Shown here in pieces: positions 35,085 through 45,000 of a DNA stretch of 64,000 nucleotides. The DNA comes from JACOMY01 sp046233115 (GTDB taxonomy: Bacteria > Pseudomonadota > Alphaproteobacteria > Kiloniellales > JACOMY01): assembly GCA_046233115.1 (NCBI GenBank), contig JBJXHM010000012.1:170619-234618 (forward strand), given 5' to 3'. How positions within the stretch are numbered: position 1 is the stretch's first letter; every line of letters starts with the position of its first letter. Both the position numbers and the translations under genes were made by a program. The notes beneath the pieces are model-generated. The model saw only the letters and a list, made by a program, of their open reading frames with translations. It was not told the DNA's origin and searched no databases.

Positions 35085-37094
35085 TCATTCCTCCAGACCA
35101 GCGTTGAAGAGACCGTCCAGATAGTTGTCGACGAACTCCCGATTCGCGTGGTGGGAGAGCTCGTCGCGGGCGAAGCTGACACTGTATTCCGGTTTGATCT
35201 GCTTCAGGCGCCGCAGGGCCTGAGCCACCTCCTCGTCCTTGCCGGCGCCGCCGAGGATCGACACCAGGCTGGCCCAGGCGAAGTGCGAGGCGTTGGGCAG
35301 GCGCACCGCCGCCTTGGAGTTCTTCGCCGCTTCCGCCATATCGCCCTGGGCGAAGAGGGCCTCGGCACGGTCGTGATAGAAGGTCCAAAGGTGCGGGTCC
35401 TGCGGATCCAGCTCGATGGCCTGGTCGAGGAAGCCGACGGCGTCCTTCGGCTGACCCGCGGCCGAAAGTGCCTGCCCCAGGCCGAAAGCGGCCTGTGCAA
35501 GGCTGGGATCCAAGGTCAAGGCCGTTTCGAACTCCGGCACCGCCAGGTCGAAAGCCTGTTGAATCGCGTAGAGCCGTCCCAGAGCGAAGTGCCCGTGCGC
35601 CTCCTTGGGGTCCAGCCCAACGGCCTGACGCCCCGCCTCCAGCCCCTCCTCGAGAAAGGCGTCGCGGCTGCCGTGCGGTCCGTACCAGTAGAGCTGCACG
35701 TAAACGTAGGCCAGTCGGGCATAGGCGGCCGCCAGATTGGCATCCAGCGAGATCGCCCGGCGGAAGTGGCTGCGCGCGGTCATCAAGCTGGGCAGGGTGA
35801 AGCGATAGAGCTCGCGCACCCCCAGGTGATAGTAGGACCAGGCACCGAGCGCGTCCGGCGGGCTGTCGATCGCCTTGCGCGCCTCGGCCGACTGGACCTC
35901 GCGCTTCAGCACTGCGGCCAGCCTGTCCACAGTCCCGCCGGTTCCCTGCAGCAGGTCGCTCAGCGGCTGCACCCAGCGTTCCGACCAAAGGTAGGAGCCA
36001 CCGCCGATGTCGAGCAAATGTGCGGTGATCGCCACCTGCTCCCCCTGCCGCCGTAGGCTGCCCTCGACCACATAGACTCCTTCGCCTTCGCCGGCGATCT
36101 GGCCCTGATCGCTGACGACGGCGAGGCTGCGGTCGCGGGTCAGGTTGGTCAGCAAGTCGACCCCGATCGATTCCGCCACCGCCTGATCCAGGGCATCGCT
36201 GCCGATGAAACTGAAGCGCCGCACTGCCAGCGCCGGCGGCCGGCTGCGCGCCACCGGTGTCCAACTCGCTGTTGGTAGGGCTCCAGCTGGAGGCTGGACG
36301 GCGGAAACCGCCTCCGGGAGAACGGCCTGCACCGCCGGCTTGGCGTCGCTGCGCAAGATCTGCTGATAGAGGTTTCGGGTCTCGACCTCCGGTGCCACGT
36401 CCAGGTCGCGGCGGAGCAGCTCGCTGCACTCGCGGTACTGCCGCAGCGCGGCGTTGCGTTGTCCGCCGGAGACGTAGATTTGCATCAGCTTGCGGTGGGC
36501 TGCCTCCTCGTAGGGATCGATTCGCAGGATCATGCGTCCGGTACGGACCGCCCGCGTGCGATCGCCGGCCGCGACTTGACGGTCCAGAAGGCCATAGAAG
36601 CCGCCCATCATGCTCTCGCGCAGCCGGCTGCGTTCCTCGCTGCGCCAGGTGTCGAAGCCCTCCTCGCGCAGTTCCATCCCGGCCAGAAGGTCGCCGTGAT
36701 AGAGTTCCGCGGCCGCCGTCAGGCTCTCGTAGGTGCCTTCGGACTGCAAGGCCTCGACCCGATCGACGTCGGTGACCACAGCCTCGCGGGAGAGTGCCAG
36801 ACCGTTCACGTCGCTCTGAAAGAGTTCGCCGAACTCCTCACCCAGGGCCTTACGCAGGCTGGAGAGCGCCTGATTCAGGCTGTGCCGCGCGTGCCGCTCG
36901 TCACGACTGCCCCACAACAACGCCGTCAGTTCGCCGCGCGCACGCACCCGCCCCGCCGGGAGGGCAAGGTAGGCGAGCAACGCCTCGGCCTTACGCGTCG
37001 GAAGGCTCAGACCTGCTGGGTCCAGGACCTCAAAGCGGCCGAAGAGCTTAAGCGACAGCTTCCTGGTCATGGCGAGCATCTGTACGGCCAGCAC
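35085..37094 (-). CDS. SARP/BTAD-type transcriptional regulator with TPR repeats
   Basis: 669 residues. The N-terminal winged helix (LSLKLFGRFEVLDPAGLSLP, then LLWGSRDERHARHSLNQALSSLRKAL) and bacterial transcriptional activation domain (about 115-255, ELYHGDLLAGMEL, LRQYRECSELLRRDL) form a SARP-like DNA-binding unit. A linker leads to a FlgO/CyaC-like domain (about 285-400, SIGVDLLTNLTRDRSLAVVS and VVEGSLRRQGEQVAI). TPRs finish the protein (AYARLAYVYVQLYW, AHGHFALGRLYAIQQAFDLA). The ATG at 37094 follows GGAGG by 11 bases; starts at 37079 and 37070 are possible. No ATPase domain is present. It may control the adjacent RTX gene. Confidence 0.85.
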   Translation of the reverse strand: MLAVQMLAMTRKLSLKLFGRFEVLDPAGLSLPTRKAEALLAYLALPAGRVRARGELTALLWGSRDERHARHSLNQALSSLRKALGEEFGELFQSDVNGLALSREAVVTDVDRVEALQSEGTYESLTAAAELYHGDLLAGMELREEGFDTWRSEERSRLRESMMGGFYGLLDRQVAAGDRTRAVRTGRMILRIDPYEEAAHRKLMQIYVSGGQRNAALRQYRECSELLRRDLDVAPEVETRNLYQQILRSDAKPAVQAVLPEAVSAVQPPAGALPTASWTPVARSRPPALAVRRFSFIGSDALDQAVAESIGVDLLTNLTRDRSLAVVSDQGQIAGEGEGVYVVEGSLRRQGEQVAITAHLLDIGGGSYLWSERWVQPLSDLLQGTGGTVDRLAAVLKREVQSAEARKAIDSPPDALGAWSYYHLGVRELYRFTLPSLMTARSHFRRAISLDANLAAAYARLAYVYVQLYWYGPHGSRDAFLEEGLEAGRQAVGLDPKEAHGHFALGRLYAIQQAFDLAVPEFETALTLDPSLAQAAFGLGQALSAAGQPKDAVGFLDQAIELDPQDPHLWTFYHDRAEALFAQGDMAEAAKNSKAAVRLPNASHFAWASLVSILGGAGKDEEVAQALRRLKQIKPEYSVSFARDELSHHANREFVDNYLDGLFNAGLEE

Positions 37095-37279
37095 ATGGCT
37101 ATAGCTGCCTCCGCTTGGGCGGCAAGGATCGGATTACCCGCGCACGACCCCGCTCGGCGCGCGCTTCGTCGTCTATTTGAAGCAGTTCGGGGCCGGGTTT
37201 CCACCTCGAATTACGAGAAACCGCACCGTGCGACAAGGCACTCGCCCTTGTCGGCCCGATCAGAGAGGCAGCGGAGGCC

Positions 37280-37786
37280 TCAGTCTCCCAGGGCGAAGCG
37301 CTCCTTCAGGCGTTGCTCCACCCGCGGTGTGACGAAGGTGGTGATGTCGCCGCCGAGGCGCCCGATCTCCTTTACGAAACGAGAGGAGACGAACTGATGG
37401 CGTTCCGAGGCCATCAGGAAGAGGGTCTCTATATTGGGCGCCAAGCGGGTGTTCATGCCCGCCATCTGGAACTCGTACTCGAAGTCGGAAACGGCACGCA
37501 GGCCGCGCACGATGACGCTGGCGTGGACCGAGTGGGCGAAGTTGATCAGCAGGTTGGAGAAGGCACGCGCCTCGATCACCGCCCCGTGGCTCTCGACCAC
37601 CTCGATCTCGTCGCGGACCATGTCCAGGCGGTCGTCGGTACCGAACATCGGCCCCTTGCCGTCGTTGCGGGCCACGGCGACGATCAGGCGGTCGACCACC
37701 CGCGTCGCCCGGCGGATGATGTCGATATGTCCGTTGGTGATGGGATCGAAGGTTCCCGGATAGACCCCGATCAACGGCTTTGCCAT
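37280..37786 (-). CDS. coaD: Phosphopantetheine adenylyltransferase
   Basis: 168 residues, full length. The nucleotidyltransferase signature YPGTFDPITNGHIDI is at the start (TNGH is the T/HxGH motif) and ISSRF-type SSRFVKEIGRLGGDI is near the end. It adenylates 4'-phosphopantetheine in coenzyme A synthesis. It lies downstream of gyrA on the same strand, an order common in alphaproteobacteria. Confidence 0.97.
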   Translation of the reverse strand: MAKPLIGVYPGTFDPITNGHIDIIRRATRVVDRLIVAVARNDGKGPMFGTDDRLDMVRDEIEVVESHGAVIEARAFSNLLINFAHSVHASVIVRGLRAVSDFEYEFQMAGMNTRLAPNIETLFLMASERHQFVSSRFVKEIGRLGGDITTFVTPRVEQRLKERFALGD

Positions 37787-37911
37787 GGCATTGCCCCTTC
37801 GCTGCTCCTCAGTCGAGACCGCGACTGCCGCAACGCCCCTCGCGCAAGCGCAGACCGATCTTCGTCAGTTTTATCGAGTTCCCTAAGATTTGCGAGGGGC
37901 GAGTGACCAGC

Positions 37912-40734
37912 CTAGGCTTCTTCGCCGCCTTCGCCCTCCGCCGCACCGCTCTCTCCGGCATCGGCCCCGCCCTCCGGAACCTCGGCCTCCCCGTCCTCGT
38001 TAGGCCCCTCCTCGTCAGTCGCGTCGTCCTCAGGCTCGACCTCGTCCAAGCGGCTGACCGACACGACCTCCTCGCCGTCGGCCACGGTGAAGATCTTGAC
38101 GCCGCGGGTCGAACGGCCGGCGATACGTACGTCCTCCACCGGGCACCGAATCAGTTGACCGCCGTCGGTCACCAGCAGGATCTGGTCGCCGGCGGAAACC
38201 GGGAAGGTGGCGACCATCTGCGCCGGCGCACTGCCGCCGCGCGAGAGATCCAGGTTGCCGATGCCCTGCCCGCCGCGGTTGGTCAGGCGGAAGTCGTAGG
38301 CCGAAGCACGCCGGCCCAGGCCGTCGCTGGAGACCGACAGCAGAAGCTGTTCCTGCGCTTCCAGCTCGGCGAAGCGCTCGGCGCTCATCAGGCTCTCGAC
38401 GGTGGATTCGCCGTTCTCTGCTTCCTCGCCCTCGCTGCGCCGGCGCTGGCTGGCCGTGCGCAGATAGGCCTCGCGCTCCTCGGCGTTGACCTCGACGTGG
38501 TTGATGATCGCCATGTCGATGACCTGGTCGTCCCGCTCCAGGCGGATGCCGCGGACGCCGGTGGAATCGCGCCCCGCGAAGAGGCGGATGTCAGTGGCAC
38601 GGAAGCGGATTGCCTTGCCCTTGCGGGTGACCAACATGACGTCCTGGTCCTCGGTCGCCAGGCGCACACCGATGAGACGGGTGTCCGCATCCTCCAGCCG
38701 CATGGCGATCAGGCCGCTGGAGCGCACGTTGGCGAAGTCGGACAGGCGGTTGCGCCTGACGGTGCCGGCCGAGGTGGCGAAGATCACCTGCAGATCGGCC
38801 CACTCGGCCTCCTCCTCCGGCAACGGGAGGGTCGCGGTGATGGTCTCGCCCTGCTCCAGCGGCAGCAGGTTCACCAAGGCCTTGCCGCGCGACTGCGGGT
38901 TGGCGATCGGCAGGCGATAGACCTTCAGCTTGTAGGCCTTGCCGCGCGAGGAGAAGAACAGCACCGGGGTATGGGTGGAACAGGTGAAGACGCCGCTGAC
39001 CAGGTCCTCCTGACGGGTGGACATGCCGGACCGCCCCTTGCCCCCGCGCCGCTGCGCACGATAGGTCGAGAGCGGCACGCGCTTGATGTAGCCGGCGCCC
39101 GAGAGGGTGACCACCATCTCTTCGCGCTGGATCAGGTCCTCGATGTCGGTGTCGGCCTCGCCCTCTTCCAGGGTGGTGCGCCGCGGGTCGTTGTAGCGCT
39201 CCTTCAGCGCATAGAGCTCGTCGCGCACGATGTCCAGCAGCCGCGCACGCGAGGCCAGGATCTCAAGGTAGTCGCGGATCTCGGCCGCCAGGCCCTGCAG
39301 CTCCTCGGCGATCTTCTCGCGTTCCAGCCCCGTCAGGCGCTGCAGCCGCAAGTCCAGGATGGCACGGGCCTGGATCTCCGAGAGGCGGTAGGTCCCGTCC
39401 TCGGCGACCTTGTGGCCGGGCTCGTCGATCAGCGCGATCAGCGGCGCCACGTCGCTGGCCGGCCAGTGCCGCGCCATCAGCTCGTTGCGCGCGGCCTCCG
39501 GATTGGGCGAGCGGCGGATCAACGCCACCACCTCGTCGATGTTGGCGACCGCAATCGCCAGACCGACCAGCACATGGGCGCGGTCGCGTGCCTTGCCCAG
39601 CCGAAAGGCGGTGCGCCGGGTGACCACCTCCTCGCGGAACTGCAGGAAAGCGGCCAGCACCTCGCGCAGCGAGAAGACCAGCGGACGGCGCCCGTCGATC
39701 GCCAAGAGGCTGATGCCGAAGGAGGACTGCAGCGGCGTGTGCTGATAGAGCTGGTTCAACACCACGTCGGACTGGGCGTCGCGCTTCAACTCAATGACGA
39801 TGCGCAGGCCCTGGCGGTCGCTCTCGTCGCGCAGGTCGGAGATGCCCTCGACCACCTTCTCACGCACCACTTCGGCGATGCGCTCCAAGAGGCGGGTCTT
39901 GGTGAGCTGGTAGGGAATCTCGGTGATCACGATGGCTTCGCGATCGCGGGCCTGCTGCTCGATGGTCGAGCGGCCGCGCACCACCACCGTGCCGCGCCCC
40001 TGGCGATAGGCCGAGAGGATGCCGGAGCGGCCGACGATGATGCCGCCGGTCGGGAAGTCCGGGCCCGGCACATGCTCCATCAGTTCCTCGACCGAGGCGT
40101 CGGGGTTGTCCAGCAGGTGGACGCAGGCGTCGATCACCTCGCCCGGATTATGCGGCGGGATCGAGGTCGCCATACCGACCGCGATGCCGTTGGCGCCGTT
40201 GATCAGCAGGTTCGGCAGGCGCGCCGGCAGCACCGTCGGCTCTTTGGTGGTCTCGTCGTAGTTCGGCTGGAACTCGACCGTGTCTTCGTCGATGTCAGCC
40301 AGCAGCGCTTCGCTGGCCACCCGCTCCAGCCGTGCCTCGGTGTAGCGCATGGCCGCCGGCGGATCGCCGTCGATGGAGCCGAAGTTGCCCTGTCCGTCGA
40401 TCAGCTCGACGCGCATCGACCAGGGTTGGGCCATGCGGACCATGGCGTCGTAGATCGGGGCGTCGCCGTGCGGGTGATACTGACCCATGACGTCGCCGAT
40501 AATGCGGGCCGACTTGCGGTAGGCCCGGTTCCAGTCGTAGCCCTGCTCCTTCATCGTGTAGAGGATGCGGCGGTGCACCGGCTTCAGGCCGTCGCGCACG
40601 TCGGGCAGCGCTCGGGACACGATCACGCTCATCGCGTAATCGAGGTAGGAGCGCTTCATCTCCTCTTCGATGGTGACTGGCTGGATACCCGGGTCGCGCG
40701 GAGGCATACCCGGCGGAGTCGTCACGTCACTCAC
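37912..40734 (-). CDS. gyrA: DNA gyrase subunit A
   Basis: 940 residues. The breakage-reunion domain has RALPDVRDGLKPVHRRILY and the catalytic tyrosine in AAMRYTEARL. The C-terminal DNA-wrapping domain holds the GyrA box QRRGGKG (AQRRGGKGR). The tail is strongly acidic (from about 895, EPEDDATDEEGPNEDGEAE). The quinolone-determining loop reads HPHGDAPIYD, so the position equal to E. coli Ser83 is Ala, as in many alphaproteobacteria, and Asp87 is kept. Confidence 0.98.
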   Translation of the reverse strand: MSDVTTPPGMPPRDPGIQPVTIEEEMKRSYLDYAMSVIVSRALPDVRDGLKPVHRRILYTMKEQGYDWNRAYRKSARIIGDVMGQYHPHGDAPIYDAMVRMAQPWSMRVELIDGQGNFGSIDGDPPAAMRYTEARLERVASEALLADIDEDTVEFQPNYDETTKEPTVLPARLPNLLINGANGIAVGMATSIPPHNPGEVIDACVHLLDNPDASVEELMEHVPGPDFPTGGIIVGRSGILSAYRQGRGTVVVRGRSTIEQQARDREAIVITEIPYQLTKTRLLERIAEVVREKVVEGISDLRDESDRQGLRIVIELKRDAQSDVVLNQLYQHTPLQSSFGISLLAIDGRRPLVFSLREVLAAFLQFREEVVTRRTAFRLGKARDRAHVLVGLAIAVANIDEVVALIRRSPNPEAARNELMARHWPASDVAPLIALIDEPGHKVAEDGTYRLSEIQARAILDLRLQRLTGLEREKIAEELQGLAAEIRDYLEILASRARLLDIVRDELYALKERYNDPRRTTLEEGEADTDIEDLIQREEMVVTLSGAGYIKRVPLSTYRAQRRGGKGRSGMSTRQEDLVSGVFTCSTHTPVLFFSSRGKAYKLKVYRLPIANPQSRGKALVNLLPLEQGETITATLPLPEEEAEWADLQVIFATSAGTVRRNRLSDFANVRSSGLIAMRLEDADTRLIGVRLATEDQDVMLVTRKGKAIRFRATDIRLFAGRDSTGVRGIRLERDDQVIDMAIINHVEVNAEEREAYLRTASQRRRSEGEEAENGESTVESLMSAERFAELEAQEQLLLSVSSDGLGRRASAYDFRLTNRGGQGIGNLDLSRGGSAPAQMVATFPVSAGDQILLVTDGGQLIRCPVEDVRIAGRSTRGVKIFTVADGEEVVSVSRLDEVEPEDDATDEEGPNEDGEAEVPEGGADAGESGAAEGEGGEEA

Positions 40735-40940
40735 GCGGCAAGGCTCGCTTTACTAACGCTGTTCATGTCGAAGAGTTTACACGATGGCGTGCTGGCGCCG
40801 GCAACTATCTCGCATCCACCCCCCGCTTGAGCGCATAGGGGGTCTGTGCAGAGCTGCCGGCCTCCCAGCTGGGCGGCTGCGATCAGCGCCCCGGACCGTC
40901 CGGCAGATGCCGAACGGTCGTACGAAGGGTTGCCGTCAGA

Positions 40941-41222
40941 TCAACCCACCGCGTCTTTCAGGTTCTTGGCGGCCTTGAAGCCGACGGTCTTGCTCGCAGC
41001 GATCTTGATCTCCTCGCCGGTCTGCGGGTTACGGCCGGTACGGGCGGCGCGCTCGCGGACGGAGAAGGTGCCGAGACCGGGAATGCGGACACCGCCTTCC
41101 TTCAGGCCGGACTCGATGGCGGAGATCATGGCGTCGACAGCGGCCTGGGCCGATGCCTTGGAGATGTCGGCCTTCTCGGCAACCGCCGCGACGATCTCGG
41201 ACTTGGTCATGGTCTTGGACAT
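40941..41222 (-). CDS. hupB: HU-type DNA-binding protein
   Basis: 93 residues with MTKSEIVAAVAEKADISKASAQ at the start, GLGTFSVRERAARTGRNPQTG (the DNA-bending arm with the RNPxTG motif) and the FKAAKNLKDAV end. It binds and bends DNA nonspecifically in the nucleoid. HU and IHF subunits are similar; arm and length favour HU. The 206-base gap to gyrA contains a CCGGAC-C-GTCCGG palindrome but nothing decisive. Confidence 0.93.
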   Translation of the reverse strand: MSKTMTKSEIVAAVAEKADISKASAQAAVDAMISAIESGLKEGGVRIPGLGTFSVRERAARTGRNPQTGEEIKIAASKTVGFKAAKNLKDAVG

Positions 41223-41363
41223 ATAGGTAACCCTCCGGTGCCCTTTGCAAAGTCTGTTCTATTGCGAGAGTCGATTGGCGACGGTCAAGCACGCCGATCG
41301 ATGACGGCTAAGGTTTTTCCGCCTGGCGGCGCGGAATCCACGCGGCAGGCGAGCGCGATAAGA

Positions 41364-41825
41364 TCAGAATGGGATATCGTCGTCCAGAGGCTCGACGTCC
41401 GGCGGACCGGACGAAAAGCCACCGCCACCGCCGCCTCCACCACCGCCTTCGGAGCCCATGCCCTCGCCGCCGCCACGCCCGTCGAGCATGGTCAACTCGC
41501 CGCGATAGGGGCGCAGCACGATCTCGGTGGTATAGCGCTCCTGGCCGCTCTGGTCGGACCACTTACGGGTCTCGATCGACCCCTCAAGGTAGATCTTGGA
41601 GCCCTTGCGGAGATAGTTCTCGCATAGGCGGACCAGATTTTCGTTAAAGATTACAACGCGATGCCACTCAGTGCGCTCGCGCCGTTCACCGCTGTTGCGG
41701 TCTTTCCAGCTCTCGGAGGTGGCGATCGAAAGGTTTGCGACCCGGCCCCCGTTCTGCATGCTGCGGATCTCCGGATCACGCCCGAGGTTGCCCACGAGGA
41801 TGACCTTGTTCACGCTACCGGCCAT
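41364..41825 (-). CDS. ssb: Single-stranded DNA-binding protein
   Basis: 153 residues. OB-fold start MAGSVNKVILVGNLGRDPEIR, conserved WHRVVIFNE and RKWSDQSGQERYTTEIV, glycine-rich linker (about 125-140), and the acidic tip DDDIPF that recruits partner proteins. It acts in replication, repair and recombination. It is transcribed toward hupB and gyrA. Confidence 0.97.
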   Translation of the reverse strand: MAGSVNKVILVGNLGRDPEIRSMQNGGRVANLSIATSESWKDRNSGERRERTEWHRVVIFNENLVRLCENYLRKGSKIYLEGSIETRKWSDQSGQERYTTEIVLRPYRGELTMLDGRGGGEGMGSEGGGGGGGGGGFSSGPPDVEPLDDDIPF

Positions 41826-42000
41826 GTTGTCTCTCCCAGCGGCCTGACTGCCGCTTGCCTTTAAAATTCCAGCTGCACCTTAGAATCGCCGCCACAGGCC
41901 AGCAATGTGGATTGTTGCCAAATAGACGCAGCCGGCAGAGAGCTGCATGAAACGGCTCCGTTCGCCCCAGTCGTCCCCTGGATTCGCCCTCAGGTCTCGT

Positions 42001-42020
42001 GGAGTCGGCAGGGCGACTCG
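42001..42020 (-). terminator. Hairpin at the 3' end of the second RTX gene
   Basis: GAGTCG (42002-42007) and CGACTC (42014-42019) form a six-base stem with a six-base loop, 20 bases beyond the RTX stop on the minus strand. No T-run follows in that direction. The remainder of 41826-42039 is the divergent-side upstream region of ssb, where I recognise no motif. Confidence 0.3.
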
Positions 42021-42039
42021 GGCGCCGGCCCGATCCTGC

Positions 42040-45000
42040 TCAAAGCCAGACAAAGTCGCCGGCGGTCAGCGAACCGGCGAGGCTGAGACCGGAAAGACGG
42101 AAGGCGATGTCGGCACTACCGTCACCGTCTCGGTCCACCTGGACCTGCCCGCCACCGGCGAAGCGCGCCTCCGAGTTGCCGCTGCCGGTGAAGGTCGCTG
42201 CGCTGAGGTAGGCGAAGCTGCCGACCTCCAGGCCACTGGCGAAGACCAGCTTGTCCTCGCCGTTCATCGCCCCGAAGAGCTGGCCGTCGAAGTCTTGGAT
42301 CAGCGGCCCGCCCGATCCGCCAGCGCCCAGATCGTTGCCGCCGAAGCGGAAGGCATCGCTCCCCGAGCCACCGAAGGCGAGATCGCCCGAGCCCATCCGA
42401 AGGGTATCGGCCCCGCTGCCACCCCAGACCGTATCGGCGCCCAACCCTCCGAGCAGGTCATCGTCGCCGTCGCCTCCCTCGATGCTGTCGCTCCCGGCTT
42501 CCCCGTCCAGTCGGTTCGCGCCACTGTTCCCTTGCAGTGAGTTGTCCAACGCGTTGCCGCTGCCGTCGATGTCGCCCTTGCCCCCCTGCATCCGGAGGTT
42601 CTCGACGAAGGCCGTGGCACTGCCGTCGGGCAGGGTGTAGTCGACCTCGGCACGCACCAGGTCCACCCCCTGGCCGCTGCGCTCGACCACTCGGTCCGAC
42701 CGGGTGTCGACCACGAAGGTATCGTCGCCGAAGTTGCCGAGCAGGCTGTCGACCCCGCCACGGCCGTTCAGGATGTCGTCGCCGCCCATGCCTTCCAGCA
42801 GGTTGGCCGCGCTGTTGCCGACCAGGGTGTTGGCAAACTCGTTGCCCTCCAGGCTGCCTGCGCCCACCTGGCTGTTGACGTTGGCGCGCTCGACATGACC
42901 GTCGCTGCCGCCGGCCAAGGTGTAGGCGATGGCGTCCGAGCGCAGCACGTCCTCCGCCCCGCCCATCGCGGTCTCCAACACGACGTCGGCGGCGCTGTCG
43001 ACGATGAAGGTGTCGTTGGCCCGCCCACCGGCCGCCGTGTCAACGCCGCTGCCCCCGTTCAAGCGATCCGACCCGGTGCCGGCGTAGAGCCTGTCGCTGC
43101 CGGAGCCGCCGCCCAGCCGGTCGTTGCCGCTTTCGCCGAAGGCCTGGTCGTCGCCTTCGTCACCGAAGAGGGTATCCTGGCCAAGCGACCCGAAGAGGCC
43201 GTCGTCGCCCTCCTGACCGCGCACCACGTCGTCGCCCCAGTCCCCGCCCAGCAGATCGGCACCGCTGCCGCCGCGCAAATCGTCGTTGCCGCTGTCCCCG
43301 TCAAGCAGGTCGCTGCCGGAATCCCCGAAGAGACTGTCCTCGTTGGCGCCGCCGTTGAGGACGCTATCGTCACCGGCCCCGCCGAAGAGCGTGTCGTTGC
43401 CGGCGCCCCCGTTCAGCAGGAAGTCGTCGCCGGCACCTCCATAGAGCAGATCGTCGCCGGCATCGCCGAAGAGCGAGCTGTCGTTGCCGGAGCCCCCCTC
43501 CAGCCGGTCGCCGCCTGAGCCACCGCCGCCGCGATCGCTCCCGTCCCCGCCGTAGAGAGCATCCTTGCCGCTGCTGCCGAAGACCCTGTCGTCGCCGCGC
43601 TGGCCGCGCAGCGAGTCGTCGCCCTCCTCGCCCTGCAGGATATCGTCGCCGCTGCGGCCGAGCAGCAGGTCCTGACCGCTGCCGCCCTGGGCTCCGTCAT
43701 TGCCGGAGCCTCCGTCGATACGATCATCGCCGCCGAAGCCCAGAAGAAAACCGTCGTTGCCGTCGCCGCCATAGATCGTGTCTGCGTCGGCCCCGCCGTT
43801 CAGATTGTAGTCGGCACCCTCACCACCGAAGAGACTGTCCGACCCAAGACCGCCGTAGAGAAAGCCGTCGCCGTCGGCGCCGCCGTAGATCGCATCGTCG
43901 CCGCTGTCGCCGGACAGGGTGGAATCGAAACCGCTGCCGCCGAAGACCCGATCGCTGCCGCTCCCCCCGCGCAGGGCGCGATCGGCCCCGCTGGCGCCAT
44001 AGAGACCGTCTTCGCCCTGCCGGCCCAACAGGTAGCTATCGTCGCCCTCGTCGCCATAGAGGCGGTCATTGCCACTGTCGCCGCTGCTGTAGCTGTCATC
44101 GCCCGAGCCACCGCTGAGCAGGTCGTCGCCGGTTCCGCCGGCCAGGCGGTCGATGTCGGAGCCGCCGACCAGACGGTCGCGGTCGAAGGATCCGAAGAGG
44201 CTGTCGGCACCAAGGCCGCCGAAGAGCGTGTCCTTGCCGTTGGCCCCGTCGAGCAGGTCATCCCCCTCCTGGCCGCGGATGACATCGTCGCCATCGTTGC
44301 CGCCGAGCGTGTCGGCGCCGCTGCCACCGCGCAGATCGTCGGCACCGGAGCCGCCCCACCCGTTGTCGGCGCCGGAGCCGAGGTCGAGGCTGTCCGCCCC
44401 GGACCCGCCGATGACCGAGCTATCGTCACCGACGCCGCCGTAGAGCCTGTCGTCGCCCAGGTCGCCGAACAGGCTGAAATCGTCGCCGCTGCCGCCCGCG
44501 ATCAGGTCGGCGCCGCTGCCCCCGAAGAGGCTGAGATCGGCACCGGAGCCACCGTAGAGGCTGTCGTCGCCGCCGTCGCCATAGAGGCGCCGGTCGCCGT
44601 CCCGCCCGCCGTAGACGCGGTCCGTGCCGCTGCCGCCGAAGAGACCGCCGTCGTCACCCTGTCCGCCGAAGATGAGATCGGCGCCGCTGCCGCCGAGCAG
44701 AAGCAGATCCTTGTCGGTGCCGCCGAAGACGCGGTCCTGGCCACGTCCACCGAAGAGACCGAGGTCCTGCCCATCCCGGCCGTCCAGGCTGTCGTCGCCC
44801 TCGCCGCCGATCAGGCTGTAGTCGTTGGCGCTGCCGCCGAAGATCGTATCTGCGCCGGACCCACCGTCCAGCAGGCTGTCGTCGTTGCCGCCACCGACGA
44901 TCCAGTCCGCCCCCGATCCGCCGATGAGGAAGGAGTCGGCACCGTCGCCGCCGACCAGGCTGTCGTCTCCCGCCCCACCCACCAGGGAGAGGTCGTGGCC

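Noticed and set aside
34492..35124. 210-residue plus-strand frame in the gap before the RTX gene
   Set aside because: No ribosome site, unnatural composition and overlap with the end of the regulator gene.
37780..40830. 1016-residue plus-strand frame over gyrA
   Set aside because: Antisense shadow rich in H, D, A and Q; gyrA on the minus strand is unmistakable.
40865..40930. CCGGAC-C-GTCCGG palindrome as a hupB terminator
   Set aside because: The loop would be a single base and no T-run follows on the minus strand.
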